Source of the DNA: Mageeibacillus sp. UBA5439
GTDB lineage: Bacteria > Bacillota > Clostridia > Saccharofermentanales > DTU023
Direction: 5' to 3'
Assembly: GCA_002427505.1 (NCBI GenBank)
Contig: DIRJ01000011.1
Coordinates: forward strand, 1,994 to 12,153
Length of the DNA: 10,160 nucleotides
Positions 1 to 7,022 of this stretch are shown one piece after another. Below the pieces are notes generated by a model. The model made no database searches. It was not told the origin of the DNA and saw only the letters and a list, made by a program, of their open reading frames with translations. Positions within the stretch are counted from its first letter, which is position 1; each line of letters starts with the position of its first letter. Both the position numbers and the translations under genes were made by a program.

Positions 1-1606
1 CGGTCACAAAAATCCGGATACGGATTCAATTTGTTCCGCTATCGCCTACGCAGAGCTCAAAAAGCTGCTGGGGCATCAGGCCAAGCCCATCAGATTGGGC
101 AAAATTAATAAAGAGACGGAATTTGTGCTCAATTACTTCGGTCTGCCTGTTCCTGATTATTTACCCACGATCAGGACGCAGATTTCCGACCTGGACATTG
201 ATCAGGTTGAACATCTGAGTCCGCAATTATCTCTGCGGACCGCCTGGGATAAAATCAAGAGCACTAATATCAAGGTAGCTGCGGTAGTTGACGAAAACAA
301 GAAACTACAGGGTATTGTGACCTTATCAGATATCACCAGCCGTTTTATGGACATTCTCAGCAATACTGAAGCACTTAAAGTCACACCACTGAAAAACATA
401 TTGAAAACTCTGAGCGCCCAGCTTCTGGTCGGCTCAGAAGAACAATTCAAGCCCAGCGGAAGAGCTCTGATTGCAGCTATGACTCCGGACGGCATGGCTC
501 CCTTCATAGAACCTGGCGATATTGTCCTGGTCGGCAACCGCAAAGACAGCCAGCTGAAGTCTATCGAAGCAGGCGCCAACTGCCTGATCATCACCTGTGC
601 CGGTCACGTTAATGCGGATGTACTCCGGGAGGCAGAAAGCAACGATTGCGTAATTCTAAGGACCAGCTATGATACCTATACAGTTGCTCTGCTGCTCAAT
701 CAAAGCATACCGGTTGAAATTGTCATGGCTAAAGATAAGCTGGCTGTTTTCCATATTAATGATTATATTGACGAGATCAAAGATGAAATGCTTCAGTCCA
801 GACACAGAGCCTATCCTGTCGTGGACAACAATAATGAAATTCAGGGTTTTATCACCCGCTATCACCTGATCTCAAAAAAAGATAAGCAAGTTATTTTGAT
901 TGACCATAATGAGGCCTCCCAGTCAATCGATGGCCTGGAACAAGCCCAAATTCTGGAGATTATTGACCACCATCGTATTGGCGGCATCATTACTGGTTCT
1001 CCCATTTACTTCAAAAACGAAGCAGTCGGCAGCACTGCGACTATCATAGCCGGACTATATCTTGATTTCAAAATTAAACCCGCAGCCAGCATTGCCGGCA
1101 TACTATGCGCTGCGATTATTTCAGATACCATGCATTTTAAATCCCCTACCAGTACCGGTAAGGATCGGTATATGGCCGACAAAATGGCTCAAATTGCGCA
1201 ACTGGATCTGGATAAATTTTCCAGAGAAATGCTGGATAACTCATCCAGCATCAAAAGCATGAGTCCTGAAGAAATACTAAATTATGACTTCAAGGAATTT
1301 TTTCTCAATAAGCACAAAGTAGGCATTGGCCAAATTACATCGAGCAATACGGAAGAACTCAATGCCGTCAGAGAGAGCCTCCTTCACTACCTGCATAAGC
1401 TCTTAGAAAAACAGGATTATCATGTTTTGATGATGATAGTCTCCGATCCGAGACGGGAAGGGTCAGAAATACTCTTTGCAGAAAAAGAAAAAGGACTGGT
1501 CAACAAGGCTTTTAATACTGATTCTGCTGAAAACAGTATGTTCCTTGAGGGTGTCATCTCCAGAAAGAAGCAGATTGTTCCCTTCCTGAACACTGTCCTG
1601 CAGTAA
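1..1606 (+). CDS. ppaC: Manganese-dependent inorganic pyrophosphatase (family II) with CBS-DRTGG-CBS regulatory insert, 5' end missing
   Basis: This enzyme hydrolyses cytosolic pyrophosphate to two phosphates and so pulls biosynthetic reactions forward. The gene is cut by the window edge: the frame is open from base 2 and begins inside the N-terminal motif GHKNPDTDS (2-28), so probably fewer than ten residues are missing. The TTG at 95 is internal, not the start. Expected metal ligands are visible: His and two Asp of the first motif, Asp of DHN (902-904), the DHH motif (965-973), and Asp of ISDTMHF (1124-1126). The C-terminal DHHA2 domain carries the substrate-binding SRKKQ (1559-1573). Between the first motif and DHN lies an insert with CBS 1 (about 212-334), a DRTGG domain (about 400-725) and CBS 2 (about 728-877). 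In characterised relatives such an insert binds adenine nucleotides (AMP/ADP inhibit, ATP or Ap4A activate); that regulation is inferred here. It ends at a terminator facing a convergent tRNA. Confidence 0.95.
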   Translation, partial: GHKNPDTDSICSAIAYAELKKLLGHQAKPIRLGKINKETEFVLNYFGLPVPDYLPTIRTQISDLDIDQVEHLSPQLSLRTAWDKIKSTNIKVAAVVDENKKLQGIVTLSDITSRFMDILSNTEALKVTPLKNILKTLSAQLLVGSEEQFKPSGRALIAAMTPDGMAPFIEPGDIVLVGNRKDSQLKSIEAGANCLIITCAGHVNADVLREAESNDCVILRTSYDTYTVALLLNQSIPVEIVMAKDKLAVFHINDYIDEIKDEMLQSRHRAYPVVDNNNEIQGFITRYHLISKKDKQVILIDHNEASQSIDGLEQAQILEIIDHHRIGGIITGSPIYFKNEAVGSTATIIAGLYLDFKIKPAASIAGILCAAIISDTMHFKSPTSTGKDRYMADKMAQIAQLDLDKFSREMLDNSSSIKSMSPEEILNYDFKEFFLNKHKVGIGQITSSNTEELNAVRESLLHYLHKLLEKQDYHVLMMIVSDPRREGSEILFAEKEKGLVNKAFNTDSAENSMFLEGVISRKKQIVPFLNTVLQ

Positions 1607-1623
1607 AACTACAGAAAACAAAC

Positions 1624-1662
1624 AAAGGGCGACACTGTTTAAAAGCAATGTCGCCCTTTATT
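1624..1662. terminator. Probable bidirectional intrinsic terminator between ppaC and tRNA-Gln
   Basis: A perfect 11-bp stem (AAAGGGCGACA at 1624-1634 with TGTCGCCCTTT at 1649-1659) encloses a 14-nt loop. On the + strand it ends in CCCTTTATT, 18 nt after the ppaC stop. On the - strand the same stem is followed by GTTTGTTTTCTG (complement of 1612-1623), so it can also end transcripts arriving from the tRNA side. The + strand T tract ends at the base complementary to the last A of the tRNA CCA end, so the two elements abut. Confidence 0.85.
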
Positions 1663-1735
1663 GGCTGCCGATCCAGGATTTGAACCCGGACATACTGAGT
1701 CAGAGTCAGGTGTGCTACCGTTACACTAATCGGCA
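1662..1735 (-). tRNA. tRNA-Gln (anticodon CUG)
   Basis: Reading the - strand gives a 74-nt cloverleaf. The acceptor stem pairs TGCCGAT with ATCGGCA, followed by discriminator G and an encoded CCA (1662-1664). The D arm is GTGT/GCAC around AACGGTA. The anticodon stem is CCTGA/TCAGT with loop CTCTGAC, so the anticodon is CTG, reading CAG codons. The T arm is CCGGG/CCTGG with loop TTCAAAT. The first pair U1-A72 is typical of glutamine tRNAs. The outermost anticodon-stem position is a C-U mismatch and the variable loop is only 4 nt, both tolerable. It lies 60 nt downstream of the flavoprotein gene on the same strand, so it could be processed from that operon's transcript or use a promoter of its own. 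Confidence 0.95.
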
Positions 1736-1755
1736 ATATGAAACTCACCTTGAGA

Positions 1756-1784
1756 ATGTTAGCACATAGCTGCTTTTACTGCAA
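1756..1784 (-). promoter_or_regulatory. Weak candidate promoter for tRNA-Gln
   Basis: On the - strand TTGCAG (1779-1784) and TAACAT (1756-1761) are separated by exactly 17 nt, about 20 nt upstream of the mature tRNA 5' end. The matches to sigma-A consensus are only 3/6 and 4/6, so this is tentative; co-transcription with the gene ending at 1796 is equally possible. Confidence 0.25.
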
Positions 1785-1795
1785 GCCGGACCAGC

Positions 1796-3085
1796 TTATT
1801 TAAGGACGGCAAGTACATTTTTTCCTGCAACATAAGCGGATGAAAAGGCCCAGCGCAGATTGTAGCCCCCGGTATCACCGTTTACATCCAGCATTTCACC
1901 TGTCAGGTAAAGACGAGGGCAGATTTTGGATTCCAGACTTTGCGGATAAATCTCATCAGTATTGATTCCGCCCGCTGTCAGCTGAGCAAATTTAAAACCA
2001 CGTGTGGCCTTTACCGGTCTGCTGAATTCTTTCATGGCCCGGGCAATACTGTAGCAGCCGCTAACAGTCTTCTTAAGATCTCCGGCCTTGAGTTCCCGCA
2101 GCAGGACAAGCAGAATATCCTGAGCTAAAAGCCCGTTTAATAATTCTTCCCAGTTATAGTCTGGGTGCAGCTCAATCTGCCTCATCATGAAACTGCTCAG
2201 CTCCTCCACAGACATCTCCGGTATAAGATCAAAAACCAAGTCACCTTTTCCGGAAGCGGGATCCCTTTCCACAGCCTCAGCCAGTTCCATGGCCGCAATG
2301 CCGGAAACACCGTAGTCGGTAAAAAGGAACTCTCCCTCAACTCGAGCAGAACTCTTGCCTCCATGGCTAAGATAACAGGCGGCAGCACGGAGACGCTGGC
2401 CTGAGCTGCGCCGCCATTTGCCGGCATCTGCCAGTTCGATCGGTACCAGAGCGGGAAAGAGTTGCGTGCGGCTGTGACCTAAAGCTGCTGCCAGAGTGTA
2501 GCCGGAATCATGACCACTGAGTTGAGGCTGGCTTTTACCACCGGCGGCTATAATTACAGCTTTCGCTTTGATTTGACCCTCTGTAATCAGGCTTCCCGAC
2601 CGAAGATTGTCGGTGCTGCTTCTGAAACTTACAAAAAAAGCATCTTTGCCGGAATCCGGCCTGCACTTGATATCGTAAACCTCCAGCCCGTAATCCACTG
2701 CGACATTTCCGGCTGCCACTGCATTTAGCAAAGCGCTGTGTACCGTATCTGAACGCAGCGTACGCGGATAGAGACGCCCTGCCTCATCTTCGAGCAAAAC
2801 TACTCCCAGATCCAGAAAAATCTGCCGGTATTTAGCTGCATCCACTATCTGGAATACAGGAAGAACGAAATCAGGATCCCCGCCCCGGTAATGGCCCTCC
2901 GGAGGGCCACTGTTGCCCAGATTACAGCGTCCGTTGCCTGATGCCAGGATCTTGCGCCCTGCCTTTTCCTGACGCTCCAGTACGCGCACAGACAGCCCGT
3001 CAGCCCTGCCGGATCCGGCGATGGTACAGGCAGCCATTAAACCGGCAGCTCCCGCGCCTACAATTAAAATATCAACTTCTTTCAT
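1796..3085 (-). CDS. HI0933/YhiN-family FAD-binding oxidoreductase
   Basis: This is a 429-residue soluble flavoprotein with the usual length of the HI0933-like (YhiN) family, whose members are annotated variously as aminoacetone oxidase-like or BaiN-like NAD(P)/FAD oxidoreductases. The physiological substrate cannot be read from sequence. The N-terminal Rossmann motif GAGAAG is at residues 10-15, with an acidic residue (E37) closing beta-2 for the adenosine ribose. The family signature GRKILASGNGRCN is at 43-55, and the C-terminal signature GEMLDVNGDTGGYNLRWAF (396-414) contacts FAD. There is no signal peptide or membrane segment. The ATG at 3085 is supported by AGGTG at 3091-3095, six nt upstream. 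It is the last gene of a tight unit, 11 nt after the upstream stop codon. Pairing a flavoprotein with two membrane-associated proteins is suggestive but gives no function. Confidence 0.9.
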   Translation of the reverse strand: MKEVDILIVGAGAAGLMAACTIAGSGRADGLSVRVLERQEKAGRKILASGNGRCNLGNSGPPEGHYRGGDPDFVLPVFQIVDAAKYRQIFLDLGVVLLEDEAGRLYPRTLRSDTVHSALLNAVAAGNVAVDYGLEVYDIKCRPDSGKDAFFVSFRSSTDNLRSGSLITEGQIKAKAVIIAAGGKSQPQLSGHDSGYTLAAALGHSRTQLFPALVPIELADAGKWRRSSGQRLRAAACYLSHGGKSSARVEGEFLFTDYGVSGIAAMELAEAVERDPASGKGDLVFDLIPEMSVEELSSFMMRQIELHPDYNWEELLNGLLAQDILLVLLRELKAGDLKKTVSGCYSIARAMKEFSRPVKATRGFKFAQLTAGGINTDEIYPQSLESKICPRLYLTGEMLDVNGDTGGYNLRWAFSSAYVAGKNVLAVLK

Positions 3086-3096
3086 AAGTTCACCTG

Positions 3097-4248
3097 TTAA
3101 TCGAGAGCAAAGAGATAACCGTTCTTATCTGTCAGAACGATCAGGGTATTGTTATCCTGCGCTATCAAATTAACAACCTTTTCAGACAATTCACTTTCAG
3201 CCAGAAAGCTGCCGCTGTCAAAATCATAGGCGCGAATTATATTGTTCTGTGCCAGAAAAATGCTTTCGCAGGAATTCACCAGCAGCAGGTCACCATCAAG
3301 CTTACTGAAGCTGTCCAGACGCTCGAAGCTGAAAGAACCCTCTGCTTTACGCAAAATATACAGGCCCAGCTGGTCACCCTCGTCCACCAGCAAAGCCAGA
3401 TGGTTTGTCGTCAGCGCCAGATCTTCGATTTTTTCAAAAGACTCCTCGAAAAGGATTTGTCCCTGAACTATATCGGCCAGCAGGACTGTCTGATTATTGT
3501 AGAAGACAGTACAATCATCGTTGAGCAGATCAATGGCGGGCAGGACTTCTGAGCCCGGCAGAGTCATCTCGGCGGTTTTCTCGCCCCATTCGTTATATCT
3601 GTAAACAAGCATCCCGGACTGAGCATGATTCAGGTTCAGGAGGACAAGATCGAAGCCCTTGCCGTCTTCATGAAAGGCCATATCCAGCGGGTAACCGGAT
3701 TCAAAGAAACTCAGCGTCAGCAGCGGCTGTGACTGGGCTTTATTATATGCTTTAAGCTCTCCCAGACTGTCTGTCGTTTTTTGCAAAAGCAAAAATCTTT
3801 CCTCTGAAGCTTGGATATTCTCGACTGTTGCATCAGTCTCAATAACGATGGATTCACCCTGTGGCTGAAACATGATCAGATTCGATGAGAGCCTGGATTT
3901 GATGAAGAGACTGCCGCCTGAACTGGAGATCTCCCCCTCGCGGAAAGGCATTTCATAGGCCTGCTGCACCTGACCCAGCACATCCATAAAAATAACACTT
4001 CCTTCTTCCAGCCGTGCCAGATAGGTCCCCATACCAAGATATGACAAAGGATCAGTATTTTTTAAGTCGAAGCTGCTCCTCTGGCTTAGTCCCTGCTGCC
4101 TTTGTATTTCGGAGTTTACCTCCTGCGTGGGGAGACGCATTGTAAAGGCCAGAGCCAGTAAAAGCAGGGCGCTGGCTACTGCAAACCAGGCTAAAAAAGG
4201 TTTCTGCCCAGCCTTTTGCTCAGTTTTACCCTCTGTAAACTCAGGCAT
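3097..4248 (-). CDS. Membrane-anchored extracytoplasmic protein, probable beta-propeller (DUF5711-like)
   Basis: This is a 383-residue protein of unknown function. I chose the ATG at 4248 (MPEFTEGK) because AGAGG lies about 6 nt upstream and it overlaps the preceding stop by 8 nt, a typical coupled start; the longer reading from 4290 adds 14 residues inside the upstream gene. A short polar N-terminus is followed by one hydrophobic segment at about residues 18-37 (FLAWFAVASALLLLALAF), with no lipobox cysteine, so it is a signal anchor with the rest outside. The remainder is a long series of beta-strand-like stretches with repeating patterns such as SVIFMDVLGQV, GMLVYRYNEWGE and IIRAYDFDSGSFL, ending in LIVLTDKNGYLFALD. 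This resembles PQQ/WD-like propeller blades and the clostridial DUF5711 proteins; that assignment is from memory of the family. No catalytic motif is visible. A scaffold or sensor role is only a guess. Confidence 0.75.
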   Translation of the reverse strand: MPEFTEGKTEQKAGQKPFLAWFAVASALLLLALAFTMRLPTQEVNSEIQRQQGLSQRSSFDLKNTDPLSYLGMGTYLARLEEGSVIFMDVLGQVQQAYEMPFREGEISSSGGSLFIKSRLSSNLIMFQPQGESIVIETDATVENIQASEERFLLLQKTTDSLGELKAYNKAQSQPLLTLSFFESGYPLDMAFHEDGKGFDLVLLNLNHAQSGMLVYRYNEWGEKTAEMTLPGSEVLPAIDLLNDDCTVFYNNQTVLLADIVQGQILFEESFEKIEDLALTTNHLALLVDEGDQLGLYILRKAEGSFSFERLDSFSKLDGDLLLVNSCESIFLAQNNIIRAYDFDSGSFLAESELSEKVVNLIAQDNNTLIVLTDKNGYLFALD

Positions 4249-4813
4249 CTTTATCCTCTTCTTCCTCCAGCGAAGACAGAGGCAGGACACTGTTTACCAG
4301 CAGGGCAATTACGACACCGACCAGGGTATCAAGAAAACGTGTGACTGCAGCCTGCAGCGGCGTCATGTCCAGAATCGGACCGATGGCGATGATCAAGAGG
4401 ACAACAGAACCCAGAACTGCCCCGTCTGACCTGAGGAAAGAGACGCTGATCCAGATCAGCAAAAGCACAAATATTGATAAAAGCAGGTTATAGGGCAGGG
4501 TATTGTATTCCAGCTTTGTCACTTCCTTCAACTGCAGGATTATCAGTCCGAAAACTGCTCCGATCAGAGTGGACTGGAGGCGGATGAAAGCTGCCACATA
4601 ACTGTCCTTGATGCTGCCTCTCATAGCTATAATGGCTGCAATGGCTGCTGTAGTTGCATTTGAAGTTTCCGGCAGCAAGAGATAAAGCATCAGCACGAGA
4701 AACACGGCCAGAGATGTTTTTATAATACGCAGACCGGGAAAACGTATAGGTTCCCGCCGATGATCTGACCAGGCTGATCTGAATTTTTTAAAAAAATCGT
4801 TAATAGCAATCAC
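4241..4813 (-). CDS. FUSC / aromatic-acid-exporter-like integral membrane protein (DUF939 type)
   Basis: This 190-residue membrane protein has about six hydrophobic segments (roughly 30-48, 52-66, 80-95, 108-127, 131-148, 158-178) and an acidic C-terminal tail EEEEDKDA. The N-terminal GLRIIKTSLAVFL and the late RFLDTLVGVVIALLVN match the pattern of the small ArAE_1/DUF939 branch of the FUSC superfamily, some of whose members export aromatic acids. The substrate here is unknown. The start is unclear. The GTG at 4813 is the only conventional start near the front, but the ribosome binding site AGGAG (4817-4813) overlaps its first base. The ATT at 4804 would sit at a normal 8-nt spacing and would shorten the protein by three residues. 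It is the first gene of a three-gene unit, and its stop overlaps the next start by 8 nt. Confidence 0.85.
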   Translation of the reverse strand: MIAINDFFKKFRSAWSDHRREPIRFPGLRIIKTSLAVFLVLMLYLLLPETSNATTAAIAAIIAMRGSIKDSYVAAFIRLQSTLIGAVFGLIILQLKEVTKLEYNTLPYNLLLSIFVLLLIWISVSFLRSDGAVLGSVVLLIIAIGPILDMTPLQAAVTRFLDTLVGVVIALLVNSVLPLSSLEEEEDKDA

Positions 4814-4833
4814 TCCTAAACTTTCTTAAGCAC

Positions 4834-4842
4834 ATTCTAGCA
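4834..4842 (-). promoter_or_regulatory. Candidate extended -10 promoter of the three-gene unit
   Basis: The - strand reads TGCTAGAAT, an extended -10 (TG at 4842-4841, TAGAAT at 4839-4834, 5/6 to consensus). The start of transcription would be near 4827, shortly before the ribosome binding site. No good -35 hexamer lies 16-18 nt upstream, which fits an extended -10 promoter. It lies between the groEL terminator and the first gene, where a new promoter is needed. Confidence 0.45.
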
Positions 4843-4861
4843 AAAAGGACTGTCTAAAACA

Positions 4862-4908
4862 GTATAAATTAAAACTCCCCTGTGAGCTTAGGAGAACTCA
4901 CAGGGGAG
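4862..4908 (-). terminator. Intrinsic terminator of the groES-groEL operon
   Basis: A perfect 12-bp stem (CTCCCCTGTGAG at 4875-4886 with CTCACAGGGGAG at 4897-4908) has a 10-nt loop. On the - strand it is followed directly by TTTTAATTTATAC. It starts 36 nt after the groEL stop codon. The hairpin is among the strongest in the window and should insulate the downstream three-gene unit from heat-shock transcription. Confidence 0.92.
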
Positions 4909-4944
4909 CAAATCTTATAGCGGTAAAAAGCTATTCTGACTTAA

Positions 4945-6561
4945 TTAATACATACCCTGAGCAGCGGGGTTCATGGGCGGCTCGGGCTCAGGAATATTGG
5001 CGACAACGGCTTCTGTTGTCAGCAAGGTTGAAGCAATGGAGGCTGCATTCTGCAGAGCGGAACGTGCGACCTTGGCCGGGTCGACAATACCATGTTCGAC
5101 CATGTTAACAACTTCTTCTGACAGCACGTCGAAACCATAGCCCTTGTCTGCAGCTTTAACCTTTTCAGAGATAACGCCGCCGTCCAATCCGGCATTGAGA
5201 GCGATCTGGCGGACAGGCTCTTCTAAAGCGCGCAGTACGATAGAAATACCGGTGCGGACATCGCCTTTTGCCTTGTCCATCAAGTCAGATATCTCCGGCA
5301 GAACATCAATGAAGGCGGCGCCGCCACCGGCGACAATACCTTCCTCAACAGCTGCTCTGGTGGCTGAAAGAGCGTCTTCGATACGATTCTTCTTCTCTTT
5401 CATTTCTACTTCAGTAGCTGCACCCACTTTAATAACTGCGACACCGCCTGACAGTTTGGCCAGACGTTCCTGCAGTTTTTCACGATCGAAATCGGAGTCG
5501 GTCTCTGTAATCTGACGTCTCAGCAAAGCAATACGGTCGTCGAGAAGTTTCTTATCACCGGCGCCATCAACAATAATGGTAGTTTCTTTGTCAATCTTGA
5601 CTTGACGGGCACGACCGAGATCTGTCATCTGGACATCTTTGAGCTCCATGCCGAGGTCAGCAGAAATAACACGGCCACCGGTCAGGATTGCGATATCTTG
5701 CAGCATTTCCTTTCTGCGGTCGCCGAAACCAGGAGCTTTGACGGCTGCACAGTTGAAGGTACCACGCAATTTATTGAGGATGATAGTTGAAAGAGCTTCG
5801 CCTTCGAGATCTTCTGCGATGATAATCAGGCTGCTGCCGGATTGTACGATTTGTTCCAGAAGTGGCAGAATTTCCTGAACATTGGCAATCTTCTTATCAG
5901 TAAGCAAGATGTAGGGATCAGTGTAGGAAACTTCCATTTTGCTTGTGTCGGTAACCATATAGGCGGAGATATAACCGCGGTCAAACTGCATACCTTCGAC
6001 TACTTCAAGTTCAGTACCCATAGTCTGGGACTCTTCAACAGTAATAACACCGTCGGTGGTAACGCTTTCCATTGCATTGGCGATTTCTTCACCAATCTGC
6101 GGATCGTTGGCGGAAATAGCGGCGACACGTGAAATATCCTGTTTGCCCTGAACTTCTTTGCTGTTCTTGCCAATCTGCTCAACTGCCTTTTCAACTGCCT
6201 GATCAATACCCTGCTTCAGAATAATCGGGTTGGCACCGGCGGCTATATTGCGCATGCCTTCGTGAACCATTGCCTGGGCCAGAAGTGTTGCTGTGGTTGT
6301 ACCGTCACCGGCAACATCCTGAGTCTTGGTTGCCACTTCCCTGACCAGCTGGGCACCCATATTTTCGAAACGGTCTTCCAGATCAATCTCGCGGGCGATA
6401 GTCACGCCGTCATTGGTGATTACAGGTGCGCCATACTGCTTGTCCAGTACAACATTGCGGCCTTTCGGACCCAAGGTAATTCGCACGGTGTCAGCCAATT
6501 TATTAACGCCGGTAACCAGTGACTTACGGGCATCTTCTGTGTATTTCAAATCTTTAGCCAT
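4945..6561 (-). CDS. groL: 60-kDa chaperonin GroEL
   Basis: This is the ATP-driven chaperonin that encloses unfolded proteins in a double seven-subunit ring capped by GroES. The 538-residue protein is collinear with GroEL throughout: the N-terminal MAKDLKYTEDAR, nucleotide-binding TLGPKGRNVVLDK (29-41), NDGVTIA (50-56) and GDGTTTAT (85-92), and the late equatorial IEDALSATRAAVEEGIVAGG. D51 and D86 correspond to the ATP-binding and hydrolytic aspartates D52 and D87 of the E. coli protein. The start ATG has AGGAG 9 nt upstream. The C-terminal tail ends PPMNPAAQGMY, so the usual Gly-Gly-Met repeats are reduced to a single GM. The gene follows groES by 45 nt, shares its promoter and CIRCE operator, and ends before a strong terminator. 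Confidence 0.99.
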   Translation of the reverse strand: MAKDLKYTEDARKSLVTGVNKLADTVRITLGPKGRNVVLDKQYGAPVITNDGVTIAREIDLEDRFENMGAQLVREVATKTQDVAGDGTTTATLLAQAMVHEGMRNIAAGANPIILKQGIDQAVEKAVEQIGKNSKEVQGKQDISRVAAISANDPQIGEEIANAMESVTTDGVITVEESQTMGTELEVVEGMQFDRGYISAYMVTDTSKMEVSYTDPYILLTDKKIANVQEILPLLEQIVQSGSSLIIIAEDLEGEALSTIILNKLRGTFNCAAVKAPGFGDRRKEMLQDIAILTGGRVISADLGMELKDVQMTDLGRARQVKIDKETTIIVDGAGDKKLLDDRIALLRRQITETDSDFDREKLQERLAKLSGGVAVIKVGAATEVEMKEKKNRIEDALSATRAAVEEGIVAGGGAAFIDVLPEISDLMDKAKGDVRTGISIVLRALEEPVRQIALNAGLDGGVISEKVKAADKGYGFDVLSEEVVNMVEHGIVDPAKVARSALQNAASIASTLLTTEAVVANIPEPEPPMNPAAQGMY

Positions 6562-6606
6562 AGTTTTTTACTCCTTATAAATTATCTTTTAGCGTTGAAC
6601 CGCTTA

Positions 6607-6891
6607 TCATTCAACAATCGCCAGGATATCGCCCTGCCGCAAAATTGTGAACTCATCATCATCGATCTTAACCTCGGTGCCTGCATATTTGCTGATCAGC
6701 ACACGATCGCCCACTTCGACTTCCATAATGACGTCTTTGCCGTCGATTATGCCACCCGGTCCTACTGCAACTATCTCTGCAACCTGTGGTTTCTCTTTTG
6801 CAGATGAAGGCAATACGATCCCCCCCTTAGTGGTTTCTTCTGATTCGAGCATGCGGATGACAACACGGTCTCCTAATGGTCTGATTTTCAT
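6607..6891 (-). CDS. groS: 10-kDa co-chaperonin GroES
   Basis: This protein forms the seven-subunit lid of GroEL. It is 94 residues long, the usual GroES size, and begins MKIRPLGDRVVI. The mobile loop (about 16-33) contains the GroEL-binding GGIVLP (23-28), and the C-terminus reads LRQGDILAIVE. The start at 6891 is fixed by family alignment and by GGAGG 7 nt upstream. An in-frame extension to 6957 would run into the CIRCE element and is not coding. It is the first gene of a two-gene heat-shock operon with a dedicated promoter and operator. Confidence 0.98.
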   Translation of the reverse strand: MKIRPLGDRVVIRMLESEETTKGGIVLPSSAKEKPQVAEIVAVGPGGIIDGKDVIMEVEVGDRVLISKYAGTEVKIDDDEFTILRQGDILAIVE

Positions 6892-6946
6892 AAATATACC
6901 TCCAAGTAATTTTTTGCTATATAAGTCTATAACTCTCTTCGCAAAT

Positions 6947-6973
6947 TTAGCACTCACAGCGTAAGAGTGCTAA
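6947..6973. promoter_or_regulatory. CIRCE operator (HrcA binding site)
   Basis: The arms TTAGCACTC (6947-6955) and GAGTGCTAA (6965-6973) form the perfect consensus 9-9-9 inverted repeat with a 9-nt spacer. It lies just downstream of the -10 box and 55 nt before the groES start, so it should fall in the first transcribed bases. In Gram-positive bacteria HrcA bound here represses groESL, and chaperonin occupancy relieves repression on heat shock. The hrcA gene is not in this window. Confidence 0.98.
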
Positions 6974-6983
6974 TCCATTAATC

Positions 6984-7011
6984 AATATAACACGCGAAAA
7001 CAGTTTGTCAA
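6984..7011 (-). promoter_or_regulatory. Sigma-A promoter of groES-groEL
   Basis: On the - strand the -35 is a perfect TTGACA (7006-7011) and the -10 is TATATT (6984-6989), 16 nt apart, with TG one base before the -10. The -35 lies 11 nt after the cvpA stop. No terminator separates the operons, so low read-through from cvpA is possible, but heat-shock control should act through this promoter and the adjacent CIRCE. Confidence 0.92.
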
Positions 7012-7022
7012 GCGAAATAATG

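Noticed and set aside
4249..4290. Fourteen extra N-terminal residues (MSCLCLRWRKKRIK) for the propeller-like protein
   Set aside because: They lie wholly inside the upstream gene, and the ATG at 4248 has a well-spaced AGAGG.
5144..6522. Several + strand open frames antisense to groEL, such as 5144-5515 and 5842-6132
   Set aside because: They mirror the codon pattern of groEL, have no ribosome binding sites and resemble no known protein.
6892..6957. Longer GroES reading frame starting in the CIRCE element
   Set aside because: GroES starts at MKIRPLGD with GGAGG in front; the extension would be leader RNA and operator.
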